A stretch of 64,000 bases of DNA from UBA4782 sp034430215 (GTDB lineage Bacteria > Chloroflexota > Anaerolineae > Anaerolineales > Anaerolineaceae): positions 618,885 through 682,884 of the forward strand of contig DAOUFE010000019.1 in assembly GCA_034430215.1 (NCBI GenBank). Reading direction: 5' to 3'. The notes beneath the pieces are model-generated. The model was not told the origin of the DNA, searched no databases, and was given only the letters and a program-made list of their open reading frames with translations. Shown piece by piece: positions 17,582 through 26,827 of this stretch (positions are counted from its first letter, which is position 1; each line of letters opens with the position of its first letter). The translations under genes and the position numbers were made by a program.

Positions 17582-18486
17582 TGAAACTTACATCACTTAC
17601 CAATAGCACTTTCGGAATTGCAACTGCACTTTTCCTAAGCAAACTTCTGCCCCCTGTGATTGCTGATCCATTGACCAGTCTGATGGCAAGGATTGTTTAT
17701 AAACAGAAAAACCTGGAGATCGTTGACACAGTGCGCTGTAATCAGTGGGTGATCCATGATCAAAATTTGGATTCAGAACAACTGGATAAATGTGTATACG
17801 CAGTGTTTAAATCGCATTTGAATTGTTTATACGACTTATATCATAATGTAAACCACCCCAATCGAATTGCAAAAAAGGTAACGTTTTCGTCGGAATTAAT
17901 TGATCTGATTAAGCAACACGAAGGAACAAAAAGAGGGTTATTAATATTAGCTCCGCACCTGAGCAATTTTGACCTGGTCGGAATGTCTATGGTAAGGAAT
18001 CTGGTGAAATTCACTGTACTTTCCTACCCGAATCCGCCATCAGGATATCATTGGCAAAACAAGATTCGCGAAATATCAGGGATGGAAGTTTTACCTATGT
18101 CTCAGACGAACTTACGATTGGCAGGAGAGCGGTTAAAATCCGGAGGGATAGTTATAACAGGTCTTGACAGACCTATGGAATCATCAAATTATCCGGTTAA
18201 ATTTTTCTCTCACTCTACCTTGCTGCCTGTAACCCCAATTCGTTTGGTTTTAAAATATGACGCTCAGGTTGCCGTTTGTGCATGTATTCATCAAAAAAGG
18301 GGTAAGTACACTATTTATTCGTCTCCCTTTATTGAATTAGAAAGAAGCCCCAATCTTGCTACAGAATTAATTGAAAACACTGAGCGCACTCTACGAATTG
18401 CCGAAAAATTTATTCGTCAGCATCCTGAACAATGGGCAATGTTTTACCCTGTATGGCCCCAATTTCTTGGTAAAATCAAAATATAG
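17581..18486 (+). CDS. Lysophospholipid/PIM-type acyltransferase (HtrB family)
   Basis: 301 residues, normal for the HtrB/MsbB/PatA group. The catalytic H-x4-D is H126 to D131 in APHLSNFD. A second conserved block GGIVITGLDRP replaces the usual GG-x-D-x4 substrate block. An N-terminal hydrophobic segment probably docks it to the membrane. It would acylate a glycolipid or lysolipid made by its neighbours. It is translationally coupled to the glycosyltransferase upstream. Confidence 0.82.
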   Translation: MKLTSLTNSTFGIATALFLSKLLPPVIADPLTSLMARIVYKQKNLEIVDTVRCNQWVIHDQNLDSEQLDKCVYAVFKSHLNCLYDLYHNVNHPNRIAKKVTFSSELIDLIKQHEGTKRGLLILAPHLSNFDLVGMSMVRNLVKFTVLSYPNPPSGYHWQNKIREISGMEVLPMSQTNLRLAGERLKSGGIVITGLDRPMESSNYPVKFFSHSTLLPVTPIRLVLKYDAQVAVCACIHQKRGKYTIYSSPFIELERSPNLATELIENTERTLRIAEKFIRQHPEQWAMFYPVWPQFLGKIKI

Positions 18487-18501
18487 AAACGGATAACAAA
18501 A

Positions 18502-19269
18502 ATGACACAGCCAGAACTTTCTAAGAAACCTATCGAAAAAGACGCAGAGCGCGTCAATAACATCATACTTGGTCCGCTTGAAAGACCTGCTCTTGCATGG
18601 ATGGCAAAGAAAATGCCGGAATGGGTCACACCAGATACTTTGACCGGGATAGGTTTTTTTGCTACTGTAATAATTTTCGCCAGTTATATCCTTACCAACC
18701 AGAATCCGGCATTTCTCTGGCTTGCTAGTTTTGGTTTCATATTAAATTGGTTTGGCGATAGCCTTGATGGTACTCTTGCTCGACATCGCCATATTGAACG
18801 ACCTAGATTTGGTTTTTTCATTGATCACACAGTTGATGCTTTAAGTGAAGTTTTGGTTTTTCTGGGTATTGGGTTATCTCCTTACGTAAGATTTGATATT
18901 GCCTGCCTGGCTTTGATCGGATATTTATTGTTTTCCATTCTGGTCTATATCATGACTTATGTGAAAGGTGTTTTTCGCATTTCTTATCTAAAACTTGGAC
19001 CAACAGAAATGCGTCTGATTGCAATTATTGCAAATGCAGTCGTTTTCTTCTCGGGAAATCCTCAAATTACTCTTCCTTTCGGAACCTTCACGTTATATGA
19101 TATGGTAGCCGGTTTTGTTGCTGCACTACTTTCCTGTGGCTTTATAGTGGTGACACTGATGCAGGCAAGCGAATTATCGAAGCAGGATGAAGCGAACCGA
19201 GAAAAAAAAGCAAAAAAGACAAAACAAAAAAAATTAGAACAAACCAGCACGCAAGTCTCAAATAACTAA
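18502..19269 (+). CDS. CDP-alcohol phosphatidyltransferase
   Basis: 255 residues with about six membrane helices. The CDP-OH motif reads D86-x2-D89-G90-x2-A93-R94-x9-G104-x3-D108-x3-D112. All catalytic acids are kept, but there are nine residues between Arg and Gly where the textbook motif has eight. The tail is strongly basic (EKKAKKTKQKKLE). It moves a phosphatidyl group from CDP-diacylglycerol to an alcohol, possibly inositol or glycerol phosphate. It is the last gene before a strong terminator. Confidence 0.88.
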   Translation: MTQPELSKKPIEKDAERVNNIILGPLERPALAWMAKKMPEWVTPDTLTGIGFFATVIIFASYILTNQNPAFLWLASFGFILNWFGDSLDGTLARHRHIERPRFGFFIDHTVDALSEVLVFLGIGLSPYVRFDIACLALIGYLLFSILVYIMTYVKGVFRISYLKLGPTEMRLIAIIANAVVFFSGNPQITLPFGTFTLYDMVAGFVAALLSCGFIVVTLMQASELSKQDEANREKKAKKTKQKKLEQTSTQVSNN

Positions 19270-19279
19270 TAAGAAATTC

Positions 19280-19307
19280 AAAGTCCCCTGGTTAGGGGAC
19301 TTTTTTT
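19280..19307 (+). terminator. Intrinsic terminator of the lipid operon
   Basis: A 10-bp stem AAAGTCCCCT with its complement, a GGTT loop and a seven-T run, 10 nt after the phosphatidyltransferase stop. Confidence 0.92.
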
Positions 19308-19369
19308 ATCCATAGACAATAACTATTTATTCGACCGCTTGTGTCGGTGAGAATTAATCCATGTAATTT

Positions 19370-20386
19370 CTACTTAGCTACAACAGGCACAGATGCTTTC
19401 AATTGGCTTTCCACAAACTTTAATAAAGCACCTGATGTCCCAAATCCAATGGCGAGGAAAATAATCACCATGATGGCACCAGCAGCAAAAGAGATGAATG
19501 GTATTGCGGGCGCAATAAAAGAGAATACCATTATCACGATGCCCTGAATGGATATAAAGAAAGCCACCCATAATACCCAAAGCAAGAACATCAGAACACC
19601 ACGCCCCCAACCTTTCCATACGAGCCAGCCAACACCCCATACAAAGAATTCTGCCACAACTGCCAAACCAGCTTTTGGATTCGTTTGGGCCAGGTAAAGA
19701 ACTTTACCAATTCCTCTTTTAAGACGAACCATCTGGGATATTGCATATATAAAAATAATGATCACAAGGATGACCACAACTGCCAGTAAAACGATGATTA
19801 ACCAGGGATCCACTTTCGTAAGAAGGTATGCCCCTGCCATAAGAAGTACAGACAAGAGATTCTCGATCGTGATGTAAATCGGTGCTGAAAGATGTCCAGT
19901 AGTACCAGTTGCAGCACTTAACATCGGTTTTGTTAACGCTTTCACCCCAGTGACTGAGAGACCCACCAGGGCGCTGGCTCCCGAAACCGCCCATCCTGTA
20001 ACCCCAATTCCTCCTTGAGGAGTAAAAATACGTAAAGAGTCCAGCATAGATTTAAGGTCAGGATTAAGAGAGGTGATCACTCCCACTGATGCCAATGCTA
20101 CCAGTGCTGATGAAAATGGAACTAAAAAACCAGATAAGAATTTATGAATGGCATTGATCACATTCATAATGCCCGGTGTAAGCAACGAAGCATAAGCTGG
20201 TGCAATGGATACCAGCCAGAAAATTGCAGAAAAAGCGATGAACCACCAGGATGATAAAAAGATCATTGGGCTGGCTAACTGGATCAATCCGGTTTTTGAA
20301 GCTATCGCAACGATGAGCAGACATAAGTACTGATCAGATGCTCCTACCAGACCACCAGCAGCGATCGCTGATAAAATGATTTCCAT
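19370..20386 (-). CDS. DUF4126-like integral membrane protein
   Basis: 338 residues with roughly nine hydrophobic helices. The N-terminal half resembles DUF4126 proteins (small residues and helical repeats such as GWAVSGASALVGLSVTGVKAL). The C-terminal half adds further helices rich in Val and Ile. Function is unknown. GAGGAG 8 nt upstream supports the ATG. It follows metG on the same strand, separated by a hairpin, so it is probably its own transcription unit. Confidence 0.6.
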   Translation of the reverse strand: MEIILSAIAAGGLVGASDQYLCLLIVAIASKTGLIQLASPMIFLSSWWFIAFSAIFWLVSIAPAYASLLTPGIMNVINAIHKFLSGFLVPFSSALVALASVGVITSLNPDLKSMLDSLRIFTPQGGIGVTGWAVSGASALVGLSVTGVKALTKPMLSAATGTTGHLSAPIYITIENLLSVLLMAGAYLLTKVDPWLIIVLLAVVVILVIIIFIYAISQMVRLKRGIGKVLYLAQTNPKAGLAVVAEFFVWGVGWLVWKGWGRGVLMFLLWVLWVAFFISIQGIVIMVFSFIAPAIPFISFAAGAIMVIIFLAIGFGTSGALLKFVESQLKASVPVVAK

Positions 20387-20458
20387 CTACGTTTCTCCTC
20401 TTAAGAAATATTGTAATGGATAATTGTTAGGAATTATATAGTTTATCTATCAAATATA

Positions 20459-20489
20459 AATCACCTCTGAAAATAATTCAGAGGTGATT
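20459..20489 (-). terminator. Hairpin downstream of metG
   Basis: A perfect 13-bp stem (AATCACCTCTGAA with its complement), 5-nt loop, 25 nt past the metG stop. The T-tract on the minus strand is interrupted (TTATATTTG). Confidence 0.7.
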
Positions 20490-20513
20490 CAAAATTTTCG
20501 ACGATCCAGTAAA

Positions 20514-22301
20514 TCAAGATTTGCCGAGTCTTGCCCGCTCTTCTTCGATGATCTTTGCTTCCAATTTCCGGAACAGAGGTTGGGGCTGGCGTAATTTCTT
20601 CCCTGGTTCAATCTGTACAGAAGACCATGTTCCAACAGCATTCTCAGGATGATACTTCAGAACGTCGTGTACACCCAATTCATCAGTAACAGCCTCGACA
20701 CTTTGCCCGCCGAAAAGCATCCCATCAAATCCCAGGAATTCATGCAACCTTTGACTGGTAAATGGTAAAAATGGGGCAAGCATGATCTTGATCATATTGA
20801 TCGCATTAATTGCGACAAAAATGGATCGCCCTGCAGCGACTTTATCAGTTTTCACAGCCTGCCAGGGTGCAGTAGTATCCAGATAACGATTCACTTCAGT
20901 GGCTAATGCCATTGCTTCACCAAGGGCAGAACGCAGATGAACCTTCTCCATTTCATCACTGACCTTTGTAAAGCCAGCTTCGACTGTTTCCAAAAGGGTT
21001 CTATCCAGATCAGTTAATTCTCCCGGTTCAGGTACCTGCCCTTCCCAGTGCTTATATGTAAAAGCTAGAACTCTATTCACCAAATTACCCCAGGTGGCTA
21101 CCAGTTCATCGTTGTTGCGTTTATAGAAATCTTCCCAATCCCAATCGGTATCTTTGCTCTCAGGCATATTCACCGTGAGGTAATACCTTAATGGATCAGG
21201 GTCATACCGGCTGAGGAAATCCCGTCCCCACACTGCCCAGTTTCTGCTACCCGATATTTTCTGGCCTTCCAGATTCATGAATTCATTGGCAGGTACGTCA
21301 TAAGGCAGAACCAGTTTTTCAGCCGGTTTACTTTCGATCAACTCATCGAATTTTGTGCCTACACCAATCAACTCGGCCGGCCAGATGATCGCATGGAATG
21401 GAATATTATCCTTGCCAATAAAGTAATAGGCTTTTGTTGCAGTATCGTGCCACCAGCTTCGCCAGGCGTCTGGATCGTTTGCAAGCTGGCCCCATTCCAA
21501 GGATGCAGAAAGATAGCCAATGACTGCCTCAAACCAGACATACAGGCACTTCCCTTTCATATCATCCAATGGGACAGGGATACCCCAATCAAGGTCTCGG
21601 GTAATCGGTCTTCCGTGTAAGTTTTCTGCCTGGATCTGCCCCAGGCTCTGCCGCACCACATTTGGTCGCCAGTAATCCTGGCGTTTTTCCATGAATTCAG
21701 TCACTTCATTCTGAAGTTTCGCCAGATCCAGGTAATAATGCTCAGTTTGCCGTAATTCGGGTGTGCTTCCATCCACCTTGGATCGTGGGTTGATCAATTT
21801 TTCTGCATCCAGCATATTTCCACATTTATCACATTGATCACTTCGGGCATTTTCGTAACCGCAAATGTAGCATGTACCTTCTACATAACGATCTGGGAGA
21901 AAACGCCCCTGGCTGGGAGCATACCATTGTGATTCACTGGCTTTGTATAAATATCCATTCTCTTTCAAAGCTAAAAACATCGCCTGAGAAACCTTGAAAT
22001 GATTACTGGTATGTGTACAAGTGAAAAGGTCGTATGTCAATCCTAACTGTTGGAAGAGATCCAGGAAGGATGCATGATATCGTTTGTATACTTCCACCGG
22101 TGTGGTGTTTTCAGCATCAGCTCTGACAGTGATTGGTGTCCCATGAGAATCTGAACCTGAGACCATCAATACTTTCCGACCTTTTAGCCTCTGATAACGT
22201 GCAAAAATGTCTGCCGGCAAGTAGGCACCAGTGATATTTCCAACATGAATTTCAGCATTTGCGTATGGCCAGGCAACAGCAATTAGAATAGGATCACTCA
22301 T
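20514..22301 (-). CDS. metG: Methionyl-tRNA synthetase
   Basis: 595 residues from the inner ATG, which has GAGG 6 nt upstream; the frame could start 4 codons earlier. Class I synthetase with an HVGN (HIGH) motif near residue 18 and a zinc knuckle formed by CYIC and CDKC, typical of the MetRS1 type. The KMSKS-equivalent is KISGS, with the second lysine replaced by glycine. There is no C-terminal tRNA-binding (EMAP-like) domain. It charges tRNA-Met. A TACAAT -10-like box lies about 36 nt upstream. Confidence 0.95.
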   Translation of the reverse strand: MSDPILIAVAWPYANAEIHVGNITGAYLPADIFARYQRLKGRKVLMVSGSDSHGTPITVRADAENTTPVEVYKRYHASFLDLFQQLGLTYDLFTCTHTSNHFKVSQAMFLALKENGYLYKASESQWYAPSQGRFLPDRYVEGTCYICGYENARSDQCDKCGNMLDAEKLINPRSKVDGSTPELRQTEHYYLDLAKLQNEVTEFMEKRQDYWRPNVVRQSLGQIQAENLHGRPITRDLDWGIPVPLDDMKGKCLYVWFEAVIGYLSASLEWGQLANDPDAWRSWWHDTATKAYYFIGKDNIPFHAIIWPAELIGVGTKFDELIESKPAEKLVLPYDVPANEFMNLEGQKISGSRNWAVWGRDFLSRYDPDPLRYYLTVNMPESKDTDWDWEDFYKRNNDELVATWGNLVNRVLAFTYKHWEGQVPEPGELTDLDRTLLETVEAGFTKVSDEMEKVHLRSALGEAMALATEVNRYLDTTAPWQAVKTDKVAAGRSIFVAINAINMIKIMLAPFLPFTSQRLHEFLGFDGMLFGGQSVEAVTDELGVHDVLKYHPENAVGTWSSVQIEPGKKLRQPQPLFRKLEAKIIEEERARLGKS

Positions 22302-22420
22302 GGATAACCTCATTTATTTGCGTAAAATCAAGCGAGATTGTATCATGAATAAGTTATAAAATAAATTCGCATATCGTACATTATTCAAGCACAAATATAT
22401 ACTTGATGGATTATATTATT

Positions 22421-22459
22421 ATTGAAACGAGCCCTGCAATATGCAGGGCTCGTTTCAAT
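22421..22459. terminator. 18-bp perfect hairpin downstream of tadG-like gene
   Basis: An 18-bp perfect inverted repeat with a 3-nt loop lies 12 nt past the tadG-like stop. The T-run (CTTTTT) is on the plus-strand side, while the minus side continues AATAATATAA. It may end transcription by stem strength alone or insulate metG. Confidence 0.65.
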
Positions 22460-22470
22460 CTTTTTAAAAT

Positions 22471-24105
22471 TTACTTTAATAACTGGATTGTAGTTGATGA
22501 TTGAGAATACAAAGTTGCAGCAGATTGATCCATGTTAATCGTACTTGAACCAGATACTGATACCATACGTCCAATCACTTGAACATTCAATGCTTGCATA
22601 CCCGAATCACCGCTTATATAGTAAGGAGAATTTGGAGCATACATTGTTCCTGTCATCTCTAGTGCTCCAGAACCTGCAATGGTAACTTTTCCTGTATTTG
22701 TACTTGGCATATACAATAAAACACCGGGAATTGATGGGCCCACCCCACAGTCGCTAGTATTACAACCAGGGGCAGACATAAGACCTGTACCAGCTCCGTC
22801 GACAGTGAAATTACCCTGATTGATATAAACTGTAATATTATTCGCATACAGTGTAATTCCAGATCCAACGACAAAATTCCCATTATTTATATATACTGTA
22901 CTATTGTTAAGCGAAGGCCTTACAGTTCCACCAAAAGATATACCTCCAGTATTTCGGAAGTAAAGTACTACATTATCCATTTTAAAAATATCAGAACCAC
23001 CACCCAGTGTAAATTGACTATCAATACAATATACACCAGGTGAGAAAGTCACTGTTGCGTCACCCCAGTTATTCCAGGTAATGGATGAGTAAATACCAGG
23101 GTATACAGTGTAAACTTTATTACTCGAAGTCCTGGTTGGAAAAGTTCTTGCAGGTAGACCAGTGCAAGATGGAACAGTCATTGCTTCAATATCAAAAGTA
23201 GGAACAGTTTGAGTGGTTGGCTTAGGCCAGAGAGATTCATCGATATTGGGATTACCAGTATAAGTACTCCATAATTGATAACTTTCAGTCAAGGCAGCTG
23301 AAATTGATGGACCTGATGTAGTATCCAGGTCATTCAGAAGAAAATTTGGAGCATTCATAGCAAAAAGTATTCCGTTGCTTTTGGAATACTCAACCTGTGA
23401 ACCAACATAGAAAGTTTTTGTCCCTCTGCCGTAATACTGCATGATTCCATTAGTTACCAATGTTTTGGATGAGCCAGATGAGCTAATGCAAGAAGCAGAA
23501 TAGATTCCACCAGCATTTATATTTATCGTACCTGTGCCACTGGTAAAAACCCCACCACCAGTATCGGTTGCGCTGCAAGCAGTACCAGTTGTAACGATTG
23601 CATTCCCACCTGCAAACGATGTATTAATGTATACTCTTGCCGTTGCTTCAGCAAGTATTAATGATGGTTTGGTGCTAACGATACCCATAAAAAATGGTTT
23701 TACTTCTGTAGTGACTATCGTCTTTACATCAATATATTTTCGTCCATTCTCAACCCCACAAGTAGTTGTCACACCACTTACTGTCATATCATCAGTCACA
23801 AGAGTAATCCCATCTTGTAAAGCAGAAGTTTTTGCAGCGTCAACTGCCTTTGCTTTTGCAGTATTTGCTACAGTAGTACCACATGAAAAACCCGCCATAT
23901 TGGCAGTTTTTAGATATTGTGCTGCTGCACCTGCTCCGGCAAGAGCAGATGAATCTGATGTGCTTTGATTGGTCCTGCGCGCGGTATAAATCAGACTTCC
24001 ATCAACTGCTAAACCTGTGATTGCTAATATGGCTACAAATGCAATTGCGAGAATGATGATTATCTGTCCCTTTTCATTCTTGTGTGCATATTGTTCGTAT
24101 TTCAT
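22471..24105 (-). CDS. TadG-like pilus-assembly/secreted surface protein
   Basis: 544 residues. The N-terminus carries the Tad-type segment KGQIIIILAIAFVAILAITGLAVDG, a single membrane helix preceded by Gly-Gln. Next come TSDSSALAGAGAAA and a long Ser/Thr/Gly/Asn-rich beta-structured ectodomain. The ectodomain has several cysteines, including CNTSDCG, which could form a disulfide. There is no VWA domain as in classical TadG. It is the third gene of a TadE/TadE/TadG set with no Tad ATPase or prepilin peptidase in view, so secretion machinery must lie elsewhere. Confidence 0.72.
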   Translation of the reverse strand: MKYEQYAHKNEKGQIIIILAIAFVAILAITGLAVDGSLIYTARRTNQSTSDSSALAGAGAAAQYLKTANMAGFSCGTTVANTAKAKAVDAAKTSALQDGITLVTDDMTVSGVTTTCGVENGRKYIDVKTIVTTEVKPFFMGIVSTKPSLILAEATARVYINTSFAGGNAIVTTGTACSATDTGGGVFTSGTGTININAGGIYSASCISSSGSSKTLVTNGIMQYYGRGTKTFYVGSQVEYSKSNGILFAMNAPNFLLNDLDTTSGPSISAALTESYQLWSTYTGNPNIDESLWPKPTTQTVPTFDIEAMTVPSCTGLPARTFPTRTSSNKVYTVYPGIYSSITWNNWGDATVTFSPGVYCIDSQFTLGGGSDIFKMDNVVLYFRNTGGISFGGTVRPSLNNSTVYINNGNFVVGSGITLYANNITVYINQGNFTVDGAGTGLMSAPGCNTSDCGVGPSIPGVLLYMPSTNTGKVTIAGSGALEMTGTMYAPNSPYYISGDSGMQALNVQVIGRMVSVSGSSTINMDQSAATLYSQSSTTIQLLK

Positions 24106-24120
24106 ATTTACCTTCCTTAA

Positions 24121-24606
24121 TCAGGGAGTACTCGGTGGTTGTGGGCGGAGTATTACCCCGTTGGCAGTTGCTGTCAATGGAATGCTCTGCCCTATAAAAG
24201 TTCCAATAAATGGCATGGTTATTGGAAAATCAACAGTTAATTCCACATGAATCTTTTTTCCTGCATAGACTTCACTATACGGTATGACATAACAGGTTGC
24301 ATATGAACCATCATTGCGTTGAATATTCACAGAAACCACATACGATTCTGGAACAAATCTGTCCTCAAGATTCACTCGTATTCTTTCAATGATTTGATTA
24401 CAGTCTGTTGGAAATCCAACACCATATATTATCCCTTCCTCTGCTGCATCCTGCATGGCAAAATATGTAAATATTGCTCGTCCTACATCAAAAATACCTG
24501 AAATCAAAAGGAGCAGTACTACCAGCCCCATTGCCAGTTCAACTAGGCTCTGACCTGCTTCACCCTTTCTTTGATTATTTTTCGTATTTATCTTTCTAAT
24601 TTTCAT
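24121..24606 (-). CDS. TadE-like pseudopilin protein
   Basis: 161 residues from the ATG that overlaps the upstream stop (ATGA). The Tad motif GEAGQSLVELAMGLVVLLLLISG holds the processing-site-like glycine and glutamate, followed by one membrane helix and an ectodomain with two cysteines. It is probably cotranslated with the upstream TadE-like gene and precedes the TadG-like gene by 15 nt. Confidence 0.8.
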   Translation of the reverse strand: MKIRKINTKNNQRKGEAGQSLVELAMGLVVLLLLISGIFDVGRAIFTYFAMQDAAEEGIIYGVGFPTDCNQIIERIRVNLEDRFVPESYVVSVNIQRNDGSYATCYVIPYSEVYAGKKIHVELTVDFPITMPFIGTFIGQSIPLTATANGVILRPQPPSTP

Positions 24607-25868
24607 GGTCGTACCCAAACTATATAACACCCATTTGATAAATACACCTTCATCCACGCCACATCGTAATCTGTACTTGAAAAAGTGAAATTCAGTTTCT
24701 GAGAAGTGAATTTACTTACTGTGACTGTTTGAGTGAAAGTGATTGTCGCCGGAGAAGGAACACCAATCTCGTTATACCAGAGTTGCGTTCCTGCTTTATC
24801 AACTTTGGTTAATAATGCAGTTCTATCCCACTCGATCTCGATTTTCGTTAATGTTATTGCTTTATTCGAACCATTTTTTAATGTGTTCGTCCATACATTT
24901 CCACTTACAGTTGGCGGAGATACAAATGTATAAGAGCCACACCCAGAAATGTTTGTCGCAGTGCTGGTACGTGTAGCGGTAGTAGTTGCAGTATAAGTAC
25001 TTGTTGCAGTTGGTGTATTTGTACGCGTAGGAGTTGGAGTAGGTGTGGCAGTGATCGTCCCAGTAGACGTAATAGTTGAAGTTTGGGTGATGGTTGAAGT
25101 ATTAGTCGAGGTACACGTAATTGTAGCTGTATGTGTAATAGTTGGTGTCGAAGTAATTGTAGGTGTATTCGTAATGGTTGGTGTTGAAGTGATTGTTGGT
25201 GTTTGAGTAATTGTAGGCGTGGAAGTGATCGTAGGCGTTAAGGTAATGGTTGATGTATTTGTTGGTGTACCAGTAATTGTTGGGGTGGAAGTGATCGAGG
25301 GAGTGAGTGTGATTGATGCAGTAAATGTATGCTTAGGTGTAAGCGTAAAAGGAGGTGTGCTTACGATATCCAGGTTTGTTAATAAACTTCTTGATGAGGT
25401 AGAGGTAACAGGCACAGAGGCAAAGCTGATAAAGGGTTCAAGAGGATTATATTTATACGTTATCTTCACGCTTACACGATCGCCTAATGCAAGACCTTCA
25501 GTCAGGCTATAGGTTGGATTACAATTGCCAAATGGAAAAACTTCACCATTACTATCTGGACCGTGATCATATATAATGGAAATATCATCATCTTTCAACC
25601 CAAGTAAAGAACCTTTTTGCTTAGCAACATTTCGAATTGCTGTGCAGTCGGAATAATAATTTATACCATATTCATTTAATCCACTGACAGCTGCATACCG
25701 TGCTGCTTCTTGGCTGGATGTATAGACAGTACTATAAATAACAATAAACCAACCAACTTCAAATATGCCAAATAAAAGTAAAAGGAATACCGGAATAGTC
25801 AAGGCTAATTCAACTAAACTTTGACCTTTTTGTGAATTGGTATGCTTATGCCGATGGAGTAAGTTCAT
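24603..25868 (-). CDS. TadE-like protein with long Thr/Pro-rich linker and C-terminal domain
   Basis: 421 residues. The N-terminal TadE segment QKGQSLVELALTIPVFLLLL is followed by a cysteine-containing ectodomain (to about 170). Then come about 135 residues almost wholly of Thr, Pro, Ile and Ser in short repeats (STPTIT). The last 110 residues are a beta-rich globular domain that starts with a Cys-Gly-Ser segment. The linker is probably extended and may be O-glycosylated, holding the domain away from the cell. A start 7 codons earlier is possible. It is the first gene of the Tad-like set; a TATAAT-like box lies at 25940-25945 on this strand. Confidence 0.75.
   Translation of the reverse strand: MNLLHRHKHTNSQKGQSLVELALTIPVFLLLLFGIFEVGWFIVIYSTVYTSSQEAARYAAVSGLNEYGINYYSDCTAIRNVAKQKGSLLGLKDDDISIIYDHGPDSNGEVFPFGNCNPTYSLTEGLALGDRVSVKITYKYNPLEPFISFASVPVTSTSSRSLLTNLDIVSTPPFTLTPKHTFTASITLTPSITSTPTITGTPTNTSTITLTPTITSTPTITQTPTITSTPTITNTPTITSTPTITHTATITCTSTNTSTITQTSTITSTGTITATPTPTPTRTNTPTATSTYTATTTATRTSTATNISGCGSYTFVSPPTVSGNVWTNTLKNGSNKAITLTKIEIEWDRTALLTKVDKAGTQLWYNEIGVPSPATITFTQTVTVSKFTSQKLNFTFSSTDYDVAWMKVYLSNGCYIVWVRP
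24954..25358 (-). repeat. Thr/Pro-codon minisatellite inside TadE-like gene
   Basis: About 400 bp of imperfect tandem units, mostly 18-36 bp, encode STPTIT-like hexapeptides. The units are diverged in third positions but keep the period. Slippage or unequal crossing-over would change linker length between strains. Confidence 0.85.
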
Positions 25869-26047
25869 TGTCTTTTCTCTTTTTACCATCTGGTATCAAA
25901 TATACTCAATACATGAATTAAAATATTAATATCAATTTCATTATACTCTTTAAATAATTTGTACTTACTCTTAAATAAATAATGTAAAGTAATTGTAGGG
26001 TGTCAACTGTCATTAATATTATTTAATGCTTGCTGAATAAATGCTAA

Positions 26048-26827
26048 TTATCCTTTTACTTTTATCCAACGTCGCCTTACTAAACGCAGGATTGGCCCTA
26101 ATACTATGCGTAAAAGATATTTTGCATATATGATTGAGAAATTGCTGCCCCCCAACCTTCGGTGAACCCGCAGCATTTCCGGCCAACACCGATCATCAGC
26201 AGCGATGGATTTCGCATCATCATGCAAACGGAAATTCGCCCATGTATCCTTTACAAATATGAACGGCGCAAGTTCTGCCAATCTTACCCATAGATCATAA
26301 TCCATGGCAAAGTAAAAGCTGGTATCCAGGGGGGCCACCTTCTGATAGTACTTCGCCCTGAAAAATGAAGCCTGTTGCGGAATGTGAACAAACCCGTTTC
26401 TTAATTTCTGATAATCCGTCTGAGCAGCAGGAAATTTTCCAATAACTTTCCCTGTATTATTAATAAAATTCGCTTCGCCATAAACCATACTCACTTCAGG
26501 GTGCTTTTGTAAGGCTTCTAGAGCTTTTCTTACAGCACCAGGCTCATACGTATCATCTGAATTCAACCAGGCGAATATTTCTCCTGTTGCATGGGAAAAA
26601 CCCTTGTTGATGGCATCCGTCTGCCCCTGATCGGGTTCAGATATCCAAAAAGCAAGCCTATCAGCATACTTCTTGATGATCTCGATGCTGCCATCAGTAG
26701 ATCCGCCATCAATAATGATATATTCCAGGTTCGGGTAATCTTGATCGAGAATTGATCGAATGGTATCTTCGAGAAAAGGTGCCTGGTTGTAAGAAGGAGT
26801 AATGATACTTACCTTCGGTAGGGTCAT
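26048..26827 (-). CDS. Family 2 glycosyltransferase
   Basis: 259 residues. The GT-A fold shows VSIITPSYNQ at the start, IIDGGSTDGS for nucleotide binding, and the metal-binding acids in AWLNSDD. It is closely similar in layout to the glycosyltransferase at 29216-30103, and the two look like paralogues. It is the last gene of the long glycan operon. The next gene downstream is the separate Tad-like set 180 nt away. Sugar donor and acceptor are unknown. Confidence 0.9.
   Translation of the reverse strand: MTLPKVSIITPSYNQAPFLEDTIRSILDQDYPNLEYIIIDGGSTDGSIEIIKKYADRLAFWISEPDQGQTDAINKGFSHATGEIFAWLNSDDTYEPGAVRKALEALQKHPEVSMVYGEANFINNTGKVIGKFPAAQTDYQKLRNGFVHIPQQASFFRAKYYQKVAPLDTSFYFAMDYDLWVRLAELAPFIFVKDTWANFRLHDDAKSIAADDRCWPEMLRVHRRLGGSNFSIIYAKYLLRIVLGPILRLVRRRWIKVKG

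Noticed and set aside
24954..25358. Tandem repeats considered as a CRISPR array
   Set aside because: Units are in frame, code for Thr/Pro hexapeptides and lack unique spacers of constant length.
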